A stretch of DNA of 64,000 nucleotides, taken from the NCBI GenBank assembly GCA_946415315.1, contig CAMKRZ010000003.1, positions 62,001-126,000 of the forward strand, in the 5' to 3' direction. Source of the DNA: an uncultured Lachnoclostridium sp. (GTDB lineage Bacteria; Bacillota; Clostridia; Lachnospirales; Lachnospiraceae). Position numbers and translations under genes: made by a program. The notes below the pieces were generated by a model. It made no database searches and was not told where the DNA came from. It saw only the letters and a list, made by a program, of their open reading frames with translations. Of this stretch, positions 30,113 through 39,370 are shown in pieces. Every line of letters begins with the position of its first letter. The stretch's first letter is position 1.

Positions 30113-31618
30113 TCATTTTTTCAACCGACAGTCGTATCGCATGACCTCCCCGTTCGGATATTGAACGATCCTCTGCTCAGCAGTGAAACCGCAGCTGCGG
30201 TAGAAGTCAACGCCCTCCTCGTCCGTCTGTGCGTACAGCGGCGAAAACCGGCCGGACTCCGCAACCGCGAGGACCATTTTCCGACCGATCCCGATCTTGC
30301 GGCACGATCCCGCGACGGAGATCCCGAGTATCTCTGCGCCGGACTCCCTCTCCTCGAGCACCAGCATCCCGGAAACGCCGCTTTCGGTGCGATACACGTA
30401 CACCGAGACGGAGGGCGACGCGATGTACTTTGCCATCTGATCGCGGTATTTGGAAAATGTCGGCTGATACATGCAAGCCGCATAGACGAGATAGGCCTCT
30501 TCCGACAACAGCCACCCGCGGTCCGCGCACGGAACAACCTCCGATCGACGGATCACCGAGACATGTGTGATGCCGTTGTCCTCGTCCGGATAGTCACGCA
30601 AAAATGTCATGCCGATCGACTCGGCGGTCTTATAAGACGCAACATTCGTGTACTTGCAATAGGAATACAGCGCCGGGTAGGACGTATGGCGAAACGCCCA
30701 GTCGCGCACGGCTGCAGCCGCCTCCTTCGCATATCCCTTATGTTGCATGTCCCTGCGGACGTGGTACCCGATCTCCGGCAACAACTCACCGTCGATATTC
30801 TGAAGCGTCAGGCCGCAGTCACCGATCATCTCCCCGGTGTCCTTCCGGCATACGGCCCACAGTCCGAACCCGTACTGCTGATAGCGGTCACAGTTGCGCC
30901 GGATCCAGCCGCGCACGCGCTCCTCATCGAAGCTGTAAGGATAGTGCTGCATGATCTCCGGGTCGCCCAGAACCGCGTACAGCGCATCGTAATCATCCAT
31001 CGTCATCTGCCGCAGCACAAGTCGCCCGGTCTCCAGTCGAAACGGAGCCACATAAGCCTCGTATTCCGCGTGCTCCGCGAGCGCTTTCTTCGTGTCAATG
31101 TTGTAATCCACGACGACACAGTGCGCGTCCTCGTCATCAAAATACTCCCGGACACGAACCCCGCCGAACGCCTCCATGGTCTTCCAGGATGCCGGATTGT
31201 CGAGATCCGCATCCATAAACACCGTCTCGATCCCGTACTGGTTGCAAACCTTCAGTCCAAGGTACAGATTGATATTGTTGTAGCCCTTGCCGCGCTCCGT
31301 CGGTCGGATGCTGTATCCGATGTGGCCGCCGTACTTTTTGTTTTTCTCATTCAGAGCGATCCGTATGTTGATCATGCCGACGATGCGGTTGTCGCTCTCC
31401 CGCACTAAGAAGAATTCCCTCGCGGGGCATCTTCTCGGATTTACGTTCATCAGTGCGTAGGCTTCCGACATGCGAAGCCATCCCTCGTAATCCTTGATAA
31501 ACTTCGCCAGTCCGCCTGCGCCGTTGATGTTCGACTTATGTTCGTAAAATTCGTTGATGTATGCGAGCGCTTCGTCCTTCCGTTCGATCCCCGGAACTTC
31601 GAAATAAAACCGTTCCAT
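30113..31618 (-). CDS. Triple GNAT acetyltransferase
   Basis: 501 residues made of three acetyltransferase-fold units. Unit 1 (about 1-175) has GYSIRPTERGKGY; unit 2 (about 195-357) is RimJ/RimL-like with GYHVRRDMQHKGYAKEA; unit 3 (about 365-500) has CRKIGIGRKMVL and a short Cys-Gly-Phe end (YRSCGFTAE). All keep an acetyl-CoA pyrophosphate-loop pattern. Substrates cannot be read. It starts 6 nt after the upstream membrane protein gene. Triple fusions of this kind are uncommon. Confidence 0.88.
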   Translation of the reverse strand: MERFYFEVPGIERKDEALAYINEFYEHKSNINGAGGLAKFIKDYEGWLRMSEAYALMNVNPRRCPAREFFLVRESDNRIVGMINIRIALNEKNKKYGGHIGYSIRPTERGKGYNNINLYLGLKVCNQYGIETVFMDADLDNPASWKTMEAFGGVRVREYFDDEDAHCVVVDYNIDTKKALAEHAEYEAYVAPFRLETGRLVLRQMTMDDYDALYAVLGDPEIMQHYPYSFDEERVRGWIRRNCDRYQQYGFGLWAVCRKDTGEMIGDCGLTLQNIDGELLPEIGYHVRRDMQHKGYAKEAAAAVRDWAFRHTSYPALYSYCKYTNVASYKTAESIGMTFLRDYPDEDNGITHVSVIRRSEVVPCADRGWLLSEEAYLVYAACMYQPTFSKYRDQMAKYIASPSVSVYVYRTESGVSGMLVLEERESGAEILGISVAGSCRKIGIGRKMVLAVAESGRFSPLYAQTDEEGVDFYRSCGFTAEQRIVQYPNGEVMRYDCRLKK

Positions 31619-31624
31619 TTTTCC

Positions 31625-32800
31625 TCAACTTTCCCGGGAAATGCTCTTCGCCTGTTCCCTTTCTTTCTGCTTCTTCCTGTGGTACTCGATCGACTCCTTC
31701 AATATTCCTGCCTGCAGTTCCGAAGCGATCCTGTTGATTGTGGCAAGATCAACCCTCTCAACCACCCGGACCGGATAGTTCACTGGCTTCCCCGGGTATC
31801 CGAACGACTGCTCCCTCGTGTTCGGAAGCATCGTAAACCCGCCGCACTCGTTGTAGATCGCGCCGTTCGGGTAGTATTTGCCCTCGTAGTATGTGGTGAT
31901 GTCGTTAGTCTCGGACAGCAGCATGTAATACGGTTTTTGGAACTGATCAAAGGACTCTCTCACATCCATGCTCTGGCAGACTCCGATGAGCGCATAGACG
32001 TTACCGTCCACATAGAGGATCTTGCACTCGATATAGTAATCCTCCTTGTGCGGGAGGAAACTCATTTTCCGATACGGAAAATCCTCGTATCGCGCAAGCG
32101 GCATGTAGCACAGGCGGGATCCCGTCTCCGGAAGAAGCAGGATCGCGTTGTACACATAGGCAGGATATTTGCATTCATTGTCCGGGAAAACGACCTTGTT
32201 TCTCGCGATGTCATCATGAAACTCTGCCCCCTCAACCGGCATGATCGTCGCCTCAGGGTAATACTCCGTGTCGAAGTCGGGAATGCCTTCTCCGAGCCGC
32301 GCAACAAACCCACTGGTATCGTCGTTGAAATACAGACCGCGATTCTCCAGCTCGTCCCGGAACTCCGCAGGTGACCGGTAAGCCTCCTCCGCGACCGTGT
32401 ATGCTCCTTTGCCTGTATAATACCGTTTGTGGTACAGATAGTTTCCGATCTTTCTGCCGAAGAAGATATATAGCAGAGCGATCGGGAGCGGAAGGAGAAT
32501 GATCGCGATAACCACGATGCGGAACACAACATTTGTCACATCCAGGATATCGGACCATCGCGTGATCAGTATCCGGATCGGGTTGGCACAGAAGAGGAGA
32601 AACACGATCAGGCACGTCAGTCCGAATCGGACATACGCGTAGATCACGGCAAAGCCGAGTCCGATTTTCCGCCCCTTACTCTCCGCCGCTTCCAGGATGA
32701 TCACGATCAGGTACTGGAGGGCGATCCACGCGATCAGTGCGACAATGATCCACAGATATTCATTTCGCATACTCGCAACAAGCGCATCAGGGATCCTCAT
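31625..32800 (-). CDS. Three-pass membrane protein with a cytoplasmic or extracellular C-domain
   Basis: 391 residues from ATG at 32800 (GGAGAGGAGG upstream). Three hydrophobic segments (about 15-38, 50-72, 85-115), then about 270 residues of soluble sequence with no domain I recognise (EDYYIECKILYVDGNVYALIG; YYEGKYYPNGAIYNECGGF). The end is a charged helix (RKKQKEREQAKS). Lies between the phosphoglycerate mutase fusion and the triple GNAT gene. Confidence 0.75.
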   Translation of the reverse strand: MRIPDALVASMRNEYLWIIVALIAWIALQYLIVIILEAAESKGRKIGLGFAVIYAYVRFGLTCLIVFLLFCANPIRILITRWSDILDVTNVVFRIVVIAIILLPLPIALLYIFFGRKIGNYLYHKRYYTGKGAYTVAEEAYRSPAEFRDELENRGLYFNDDTSGFVARLGEGIPDFDTEYYPEATIMPVEGAEFHDDIARNKVVFPDNECKYPAYVYNAILLLPETGSRLCYMPLARYEDFPYRKMSFLPHKEDYYIECKILYVDGNVYALIGVCQSMDVRESFDQFQKPYYMLLSETNDITTYYEGKYYPNGAIYNECGGFTMLPNTREQSFGYPGKPVNYPVRVVERVDLATINRIASELQAGILKESIEYHRKKQKEREQAKSISRES

Positions 32801-32855
32801 CTTCTCCTCCTCTCCTGTTTGGAAAATTCTCTTCACAAACCAGTCTGTCTTCATC

Positions 32856-32948
32856 AGTTGCTCAGGTCTACCTGGCCTTCTTCAGATGCACGCTTATGCC
32901 GGTGGCTTCTTCGTCAGTGCATGTTTATGCTAAAGGTTTCTTCGTCAG
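32856..32948 (-). repeat. Tandem 31-bp repeats at the 3' end of the gpmI fusion gene
   Basis: Copy 1 (32918-32948) holds the last codons LTKKPLA and the stop of the upstream gene; copy 2 (32887-32917) matches it at 24 of 31 positions and also repeats the stop; a third, more decayed copy lies at about 32856-32886. The same 31-bp period and position relative to a stop codon as at nrnA. Confidence 0.7.
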
Positions 32949-35267
32949 ATAAAGCACATAGGTGTCCTTGAACACGATCCGGTTGTCCGCCTCGGTCACC
33001 GCTTTGTGCAGCTCTTCGAAGAACCGTGTCTTGTACGGCTCGGGGATGACAATGTGGTCGCAGTGCGTTCCGCTGAACGCCACATACTCGTCCGCGTTCA
33101 TCACCCTCTCACCGGCGAAGAGTCTCCTCTCGACTTCCGTGAAGCCGTACGCCGGCGCGTTCGTATAGCCGAACTTGCCATGCGTGTACGGCGTCTCCGG
33201 CTTGTAATAGATTTCATAGAGTTTCTGGATCTTTTCGTACAGTCCCTCGTTGGGCGACTTGTAGTCTGCCCACGTGAGCATCATCGCGAGCGTTCCGCCG
33301 GGCTTCAACAGTTCGAACGTTTTGGAAAATGCGATCTCCTCCGGGATCCACTGGATCGTCGCCGCGGAGTAGATCATGTCGAACTTCCGATCACCGAAAT
33401 CATGAGTGATGAAGTCATCGTTCACGATGCTGAAATTCGGATAGTGTCCGAATTTTTCCCTCATTTTCTCAAACAGGTTCTCTCCGAGTTCGATCGCGCT
33501 ATAGTTGCACCCGGTTGCGAGGATCGGCTCCGTCGCCTGTCCCGTGCCCGGTCCGAGCTCCAGCACATCCTTGCCGGGACCGATCTGTGCATAGCTGATC
33601 AGATCGTCGAAAAGCTCCGCGCTGTACCGCGGACGGAACTTGTCAAACTGGTCCGGTATCGTGTCGAAAACCTTCCGAAAATCCTTGCTGTTCCACCGGA
33701 GCATGCTTTCTTCCCAGCTGTCGAACGGCTTGATGCCCATCAGGTCGGCGACCGTAGGTGCAACATTCGCAAGCCCGAAATTGCCGTCGCGAAGCTCATG
33801 CCGGATTTCACCGTCATAGATGATAAACGGCACGGGATTGAGGCTGTGTGCGGTTCTCACTTCCACAGCACCCTTCTTATTCTTCTCAAGCATCTGATCC
33901 GAGTTGCCGTGATCCGCGGTGACGATCAGAATGCAGCCGGCCGCATCGCACGCCTTTTTAATACGCGCAAGCTCCAGATCCACGCTCTCCACCGCGATCT
34001 CGGTCGCGTCGAGATTGCCGGTGTGACCGACCATATCACCGTTCGGAAAATTACACCGGATGAAGCCGTATCGGCCGCTTTCGATTGCCTCGATCACCTT
34101 GTCGGAGATCTCCGTCGCTTTCATCCACGGGCACTCGTCGAAGGAGCGCACATCGCTCGGGATCTCGCAGTAATCCTCCAGTTCCTCAGAGAATTTTCCG
34201 GAGCGGTTGCCGTTCCAGAAATATGTCACATGGCCGTACTTCTGCGTCTCGGAGACCGCGTATTCGCGGATCCCGTTCTGCACCAGCAGCTCTGTCAGGG
34301 TCTCACGGATCTGCGGCGGGTTCACCAGATAGTTCTTCGGGATCTTCAGATCGCCGTCGTACTGCAGCATTCCCACGTACTTCACCTTCGGTACGAATCC
34401 GCGGTCGAACTTGTCAAACGTCCCATCCCCGTCGAACGCCATCGAAAGCTCCAAAGCACGGTCGCCGCGAAAATTGTAAAGGATCACGCCGTCCCCGTCC
34501 TCCATCGCCCCGACTGCCTTGCCGTCCTCCGCGATGACGAAAGCAGGCAGATCCTGATCGATCGCCCCGGTCTCATTTCGCAGCGCCTCGATCGCCTCTG
34601 CACAATTTGAAAAATACCTTCCTTCGCCGTGTACATGCACGTCCCAACCGGCCTTCACCATCGGCCAGTTCGCCTGGTAGCGGTCCATCGTGATCTTCAT
34701 GCGGCCGCCGCCCGAGGCGATGCGGCCGTCGAAATTGACGTCGTTCAGTTTCGAGAGCGTCTCCTCAAGGAGTGTCACATATTCAGGAGCGGACGTCGCG
34801 GGAACATCCCGGCCGTCAAGCAGAACATGGACACGCGCTCTCCTGACGCCCTCCTTCTTCGCTTCCGCGAGCATCGCAAGGAGGTGATGAATGTTGGAGT
34901 GCACGTTGCCGTCGGACAGAAGGCCGATAAAATGCAGTGTTTTATCTCCCGCTGCAACGCTGTTCACGATGTTCTTCCACGTCTCGCTTCGGAACACGTC
35001 GCCGGACTCGATCGACTCGTTCACGAGTTTCGCTCCCTGCGAGTAGATCTGCCCGCATCCGAGAGCATTGTGACCGACTTCGCTGTTGCCCATATCGTCG
35101 TCGGAGGGAAGTCCTACCGCGCCGCCGTGCGCCTTGATGCAGCACCATGGGCAGTTCGCCTTCAGAGCATCCAGCGTGGGCGTATTGGCGCGAAGCACCA
35201 TATTGCCCAGTTCCTCCGGCGTCTCCCCGACACCGTCCATGACCACAAGCACAACCGTCTTCCTCAT
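32925..35267 (-). CDS. gpmI: Cofactor-independent phosphoglycerate mutase fused to a SAM methyltransferase
   Basis: 780 residues. Residues 1 to about 515 are a full iPGM: metal motif MDGVGE, phosphorylated Ser62 in MGNSEVGH, DGRDVPATSAPEY, GGRMKITMDRY and TADHGNSDQM. They interconvert 3- and 2-phosphoglycerate in glycolysis. About 530-780 is a class I methyltransferase with motif VLELGPGTGQ near 568 and DMIYSAATIQWIPE; it resembles UbiE/type 11 enzymes. No stop, frameshift or repeated ribosome site is seen at the join. The C-terminal substrate is unknown. AGAGGAGG precedes ATG. Another iPGM or GpmA gene may exist elsewhere. Confidence 0.93.
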   Translation of the reverse strand: MRKTVVLVVMDGVGETPEELGNMVLRANTPTLDALKANCPWCCIKAHGGAVGLPSDDDMGNSEVGHNALGCGQIYSQGAKLVNESIESGDVFRSETWKNIVNSVAAGDKTLHFIGLLSDGNVHSNIHHLLAMLAEAKKEGVRRARVHVLLDGRDVPATSAPEYVTLLEETLSKLNDVNFDGRIASGGGRMKITMDRYQANWPMVKAGWDVHVHGEGRYFSNCAEAIEALRNETGAIDQDLPAFVIAEDGKAVGAMEDGDGVILYNFRGDRALELSMAFDGDGTFDKFDRGFVPKVKYVGMLQYDGDLKIPKNYLVNPPQIRETLTELLVQNGIREYAVSETQKYGHVTYFWNGNRSGKFSEELEDYCEIPSDVRSFDECPWMKATEISDKVIEAIESGRYGFIRCNFPNGDMVGHTGNLDATEIAVESVDLELARIKKACDAAGCILIVTADHGNSDQMLEKNKKGAVEVRTAHSLNPVPFIIYDGEIRHELRDGNFGLANVAPTVADLMGIKPFDSWEESMLRWNSKDFRKVFDTIPDQFDKFRPRYSAELFDDLISYAQIGPGKDVLELGPGTGQATEPILATGCNYSAIELGENLFEKMREKFGHYPNFSIVNDDFITHDFGDRKFDMIYSAATIQWIPEEIAFSKTFELLKPGGTLAMMLTWADYKSPNEGLYEKIQKLYEIYYKPETPYTHGKFGYTNAPAYGFTEVERRLFAGERVMNADEYVAFSGTHCDHIVIPEPYKTRFFEELHKAVTEADNRIVFKDTYVLYLTKKPLA

Positions 35268-35302
35268 TGATTACCTCCTCTCAAACCACACTTTCAGCTA
35301 CA

Positions 35303-35352
35303 CGATCAACCCGCGCGATCAAAACCGCATTTTTAACCACGATCAAAACCGC
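35303..35352. repeat. Repeated 13-mer upstream of the gpmI fusion
   Basis: CGATCAAAACCGC occurs at 35316-35328 and 35340-35352 (24-bp period), and the shorter CGATCAAC at 35303-35310 belongs to the same series. They fill the 104-nt spacer before gpmI and could be protein-binding sites or slippage products. Confidence 0.55.
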
Positions 35353-35371
35353 TCATATCAAAACATAACGA

Positions 35372-36181
35372 TCACGAATCCGCGGAATTCCGGATCGTAC
35401 ACAGTTTTCCGCGAAGGATGTATCCGATCTTCTCGTAGCAGGCGTTAGACGCTACGTAATCTGCGTCCGTGTAAAGGATCGGCAGGAAGCCAGCCTGCTT
35501 CACGACCATGGAAACCTGATATACGAGGTTCTGTGCGTAATGTTTCCGGCGTTCCTCCTCGCGCGTGTACACAAGGCCGATGGACGCCATACCGCTGTTG
35601 TTCCCGTGCCAGTTGCAGCACGCAACCGTCTTGCCTTCGGCGTTCTTCCAGAAGTACAGTCCACCTCTCGCAACGCCGTCCTCTGCCTTCCTGCGATACA
35701 CCTCTTCGCTCTCGTAATCCGCATCGATCGCGTGGTGCATCAGATCCATAAGCTCTACAATCTCATCGATATCGTCCGTCGTGCACTGATGAAGGCTGCC
35801 GTCGCATGACACGGACGGAACGATCGGTTCCGGACAGTCATACGCAAACATGTTGGTCTCGATCGTAAAATCGATCCCGTCCGCTATGGCGCGCCGGATG
35901 AAATACTCCGCAAGCTTGTACTTGATGTTAAAGCGGTGCTTTCCGTCCATCAGTCCGTTCTCTTTCGCCAGAAGGTAGACCTTCTCAAACTCCTCCTCGC
36001 TTGCGTCATCCGCATTCCAGATCCACACCGGAAACGGTTCTGCCGAAAAGCAGAGAATAACACGCTCGTGATCCGTCAGAAGAAACGTGTTGTTGCCTCC
36101 GAGAAGACGGTTCAACACGAAGAACGTATATTGATCCTGCGCCAGTAAGGCGTAATCTTTTTCATTCGCAAAATGGTCCAT
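35372..36181 (-). CDS. GNAT-family acetyltransferase with N-terminal extension
   Basis: 269 residues from ATG at 36181 (GGAGG upstream), overlapping the end of the preceding gene by 20 nt. The N-terminal half (ALLAQDQYTFFVLNRLLGG) is typical of Lachnospiraceae GNAT proteins; the C-terminal half (about 130-265) is the acetyltransferase fold with GLVYTREEERRKHYAQNLV and NACYEKIGY. Substrate unknown. Confidence 0.85.
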   Translation of the reverse strand: MDHFANEKDYALLAQDQYTFFVLNRLLGGNNTFLLTDHERVILCFSAEPFPVWIWNADDASEEEFEKVYLLAKENGLMDGKHRFNIKYKLAEYFIRRAIADGIDFTIETNMFAYDCPEPIVPSVSCDGSLHQCTTDDIDEIVELMDLMHHAIDADYESEEVYRRKAEDGVARGGLYFWKNAEGKTVACCNWHGNNSGMASIGLVYTREEERRKHYAQNLVYQVSMVVKQAGFLPILYTDADYVASNACYEKIGYILRGKLCTIRNSADS

Positions 36182-37865
36182 TTTCCAACCTCCGTAAAAA
36201 TGCCGCGACACCGTCCTCATCGTTTGAGAGCGTGACGGCATCTGCTTTCTCGATCACATGCGGAAGCGCGTTGGCAACCGCAACGCCGAATCCGCAGCGC
36301 TCGATCGGCTCGATATCGTCGTTATCATCACCGAAGTAAATCGCCTGTTCCGCAGGGATCCCCGCATTCTGCAACATCTGGCGAATACCGTTCCACTTCG
36401 TCGCGGTTCTGCCCATGAACTGGATCAGTTTCCTGTCCGCGACAGTACAGTACACATCGTCAGGCATCGAAACCGCAAGGCTCTCCGGCGGTAATTCCGG
36501 ATGGCTTGCCAGGATCTTGTAGACAGCCTCCCGCCTCACGATCTCCGAAAGATTTTCCGTCACGATCGGCTGCCAGATCGGTATGTCAATGTTCGAGTAA
36601 AGCCCGAATTCCGCCTCGATCGAGATGACTGTCCCGGGAATCGCCTCCAGTTCTTTCAGAAGCGCCTCAGCGCTCTTCACCGTTATCACATTGGACATTG
36701 TTCCCAGCGGTGTGATCGTACGGGCACCGTTGAGCGTCGTGTACGACGTGACTCCCAGGGAATCCCGATACTCCGTGATCGCTCTCTCCGGTCTCGCGGA
36801 AGCAATAAACACCTGCGCGCCTGCCTCCTGCCAGTCCCGAAGAGCCTGCTTCGTCTCCTCCGATATGCTCTTGTCGGTGCGCAACAGCGTGCGGTCCAGA
36901 TCCACGATGATCGCCCGATACGGCTGGATCGTACGATTCCAGCGATTGTACCCTTTCTCCCACGTGTCGACCGCGTACGGCCGCCGCTCATCGCCGATCT
37001 GCTGCGCATATGTTTCCATGTGCTTAAGGAACGGCTGCAGATGTTCCTTCGCCGAGAGAAGTTCCTTCCTGATGACCTGTGTCCACACGGGCGCCTGCTC
37101 ATACTGAGAAGTCTCCAACAGACTGTCCGCATAGGACCTGACGTCAAATGCGACTCTTCGCTCGTCGACGGAAACCTCGCCGTTCTCGTCGACTTCAAGC
37201 ACTGTGTACGGAACGGTACCCGCCAGGCAGTCAAGCGGCAGTCCGCACGAGCCCGGGTTGATCAGGGTGATCCGTCCGTCCTTCGAACAGTAGCTCCACT
37301 GGATATGCGTGTGTCCGAAAATGTACACGCCGTGCGGTAACTCCGCAAGCCGCTCCTGAAGCACTTCGTCGGCGTCATTGGCCGCCTGAATATCACGCCG
37401 GATCATCTCTTTCGTCACTTCCGAGCTTCCATAACGCTCACCGAACATGGAGGAACTCCAAAGCGTTCCATCCAGCTTACCCGGGAATGCGGACCTGTCG
37501 TGGGCGATATGGATCACTACTCCGTTTGTCTCAAGATTGATCATGCGCGGCAGGGCCTCCAGATACTCCCGGTTTTCCTTCGGGATTGTCCGGTAGGCGT
37601 AATAGGATATCTGCATCTGACCGTCCGTCCAATTTGCCGGATCGGTGCCGTTTAGGTTTTCCAGATACGACTCCTCATTGCCCCTCACAATATACACGTT
37701 CGGGATCGCCCGTATCGCCGCGAGACACTCGTTCGGATACGGTCCGCTCAGGCAGTAGTCTCCGGCAAATATATATCCGTCAACGTTCTGCTCTTCCGCG
37801 TCCCGCAACACGTTCGCAAGCGCCGGATAGTTTCCGTGGATATCCGCTAACACTGCATACTTCAT
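36162..37865 (-). CDS. Metallophosphoesterase fused to a Cof-type HAD phosphatase
   Basis: 567 residues. Residues 1 to about 245 are a YfcE/Mre11-type metallophosphoesterase: DIH (8-10), GDY (35-37), GNEE (62-65), GHTH (184-187). About 318-567 is a Cof-type HAD phosphatase: nucleophile in VDLDRT (321-326), SARPE, IQFMG..K and FGDDNDD. Each domain looks catalytically intact. Its ATG overlaps the stop of the upstream HAD gene by 4 nt, and the downstream GNAT gene overlaps its 3' end, so three genes are coupled. Substrates are unknown. Confidence 0.9.
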   Translation of the reverse strand: MKYAVLADIHGNYPALANVLRDAEEQNVDGYIFAGDYCLSGPYPNECLAAIRAIPNVYIVRGNEESYLENLNGTDPANWTDGQMQISYYAYRTIPKENREYLEALPRMINLETNGVVIHIAHDRSAFPGKLDGTLWSSSMFGERYGSSEVTKEMIRRDIQAANDADEVLQERLAELPHGVYIFGHTHIQWSYCSKDGRITLINPGSCGLPLDCLAGTVPYTVLEVDENGEVSVDERRVAFDVRSYADSLLETSQYEQAPVWTQVIRKELLSAKEHLQPFLKHMETYAQQIGDERRPYAVDTWEKGYNRWNRTIQPYRAIIVDLDRTLLRTDKSISEETKQALRDWQEAGAQVFIASARPERAITEYRDSLGVTSYTTLNGARTITPLGTMSNVITVKSAEALLKELEAIPGTVISIEAEFGLYSNIDIPIWQPIVTENLSEIVRREAVYKILASHPELPPESLAVSMPDDVYCTVADRKLIQFMGRTATKWNGIRQMLQNAGIPAEQAIYFGDDNDDIEPIERCGFGVAVANALPHVIEKADAVTLSNDEDGVAAFLRRLENGPFCE

Positions 37866-38719
37866 ACGATAACTCCCCCGTTTTCGTCCTCATACATTTT
37901 CCAAAGACAATCCGCGACCGCATCCTCCTCGTTGGTTCCGATCACCGCCGTGGCGAGTTCCTTCAACTCGGGGATCGAATTGGAAACCGCATACGCCTCG
38001 TCCGCGATCCGGAACATCGGCATGTCGTTGACAGAATCCCCGAACACAACCACTCTCTGAAAGCCGTAGCGCTCCTTCAACTTCAGGATCGTCTTGGCCT
38101 TCGTGCAATTCTGCGGACAGATTTCAAGCCAGTAATCATCGCGGTAGGTGTCCTTTGAAAACACGCATTCCCAGCCCGTGTACTCCCTCGCGCGCTCGTA
38201 GATCGGCCGGATGTACTCCCGGTCCCCCGACAGTGTCACATACCCGGGAAGCCCGCGGAACAGATCGTCGAGGTCACTCGCCATCTGCATGGTGGGATCC
38301 TCGGCATAGTAATCGACATACGCCTGAAGTCCTTCCGTATGTTCCCCGTCCAGATATGTCCGGATCATCGTCTCGCCGATAAAACACGACACGAAACCGC
38401 ACTGCGAAAGTTCGGGGATCATCTTCTTGATGAGGTCGATTTCCTCCGCCGTGAACACCGCTTTCTCGATATGTCTCCCGGTGTTGTTGTCCGCCAGAAC
38501 CGCGCCGTTTCTCGTGATGACCGGAAGATTCATTCGCAGTTCCCCCGCAAATCTGCGCGCGCTCTCGATCGATCTCGCGGTCGCATACGTAAACGCCATT
38601 CCGGCATCGATCAGCGAATTGATCGTCTCGATCGTGTGCCCGGAGATCGTCTCGTTGTTCCGCATCAAAGTGCCGTCAAGATCCGTCACATATAGAGTTT
38701 TCCCGCTGTTATTATCCAT
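37862..38719 (-). CDS. Cof-type HAD phosphatase
   Basis: 285 residues with the four HAD motifs: VTDLDGTL, ATARS, a lysine in the KAKTILKLK region, and VFGDSVNDMPMF. Cof-type cap domain in the middle. Likely a sugar phosphate or nucleotide phosphatase. First gene of the unit with the metallophosphoesterase-HAD fusion and the GNAT gene; possible promoters lie just upstream. Confidence 0.9.
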   Translation of the reverse strand: MDNNSGKTLYVTDLDGTLMRNNETISGHTIETINSLIDAGMAFTYATARSIESARRFAGELRMNLPVITRNGAVLADNNTGRHIEKAVFTAEEIDLIKKMIPELSQCGFVSCFIGETMIRTYLDGEHTEGLQAYVDYYAEDPTMQMASDLDDLFRGLPGYVTLSGDREYIRPIYERAREYTGWECVFSKDTYRDDYWLEICPQNCTKAKTILKLKERYGFQRVVVFGDSVNDMPMFRIADEAYAVSNSIPELKELATAVIGTNEEDAVADCLWKMYEDENGGVIV

Positions 38720-38747
38720 CGATCAACCAATCCTTCCCGAAAGTGCG

Positions 38748-38789
38748 ATTATAACACTTAATTATATCATATTACGGTTCTCCGCACAA
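38748..38789 (-). promoter_or_regulatory. Promoter region of the HAD phosphatase unit
   Basis: Two minus-strand TATAAT boxes: 38766-38761 with TTGTGC 17 nt upstream (38789-38784), and 38753-38748 with an extended TGtTATAAT context. Either could serve the HAD gene starting at 38719. Confidence 0.6.
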
Positions 38790-38861
38790 GCATTTTCGAT
38801 GTCATTTTCCGTTGTAATACGCTGTTTTTCCGCGTTTTCCATCGTGCAATACTTTGCCCGA

Positions 38862-38894
38862 AAACAAAAGAAGGAGAACTTCTCAGGTTCTCCT
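38862..38894 (-). terminator. Rho-independent terminator after the small exported protein gene
   Basis: GGAGAAC pairs with GTTCTCC (38888-38894 with 38874-38880) around 7 nt, followed on the minus strand by UUCUUUUGUUUUC. It lies 10 nt past the stop codon at 38905. Confidence 0.85.
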
Positions 38895-38904
38895 CCGTAA
38901 ACAT

Positions 38905-39333
38905 TTATCGGATCTTGAATTCCAGCTTTCCGTCCTCGCATTTGCCGTCGGTCTCAACGATGATATAGACCGATCCTTTTTCGGTCAGTTTGACGTCCGA
39001 AGTTTCCACTGCCCCGCCTGCTTCGAGCGTGAACAGCTCCTTCTTCGTTCCGTCGTTGTCATAGTAGACGGTAAGCTTTCCCGCATCAAGTTTGCCGCTG
39101 TACTCAAGGCGGCCTCCCTCGTGCCCGTCATAATTCAGCCGGAACACTTTCTGTCCCTTCATCATGCCGAAGCTGAACGACTTGGAATCGGAATAACCGC
39201 TCTCGACACTCATGTTCATCACACAACTCGAGCGGTAACGAAACCCTCCGGTTTCACGGTACACAAGATAAAGCATCCCGCCCGCAATAAGCACAACCAG
39301 CACGGCAATTCCCGCAATCACTTTTTTATTCAT
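38905..39333 (-). CDS. Small membrane-anchored extracellular protein, unknown
   Basis: 142 residues from ATG at 39333 (AGGAGG upstream). One N-terminal hydrophobic segment after MNKK (VIAGIAVLVVLIAGGMLYLVY), no lipobox, then a beta-rich domain (SGKLDAGKLTVYYDNDG; KGSVYIIVETDG) probably outside the cell. No family recognised. It has its own promoter and terminator. Confidence 0.75.
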   Translation of the reverse strand: MNKKVIAGIAVLVVLIAGGMLYLVYRETGGFRYRSSCVMNMSVESGYSDSKSFSFGMMKGQKVFRLNYDGHEGGRLEYSGKLDAGKLTVYYDNDGTKKELFTLEAGGAVETSDVKLTEKGSVYIIVETDGKCEDGKLEFKIR

Positions 39334-39370
39334 ATCTTCCCACACCTCCTGCTTTCGTTCTTACACGAAC

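Noticed and set aside
32856..32948. Second possible CRISPR-like array
   Set aside because: Only two or three degenerate tandem copies, no spacers, no cas genes in the window.
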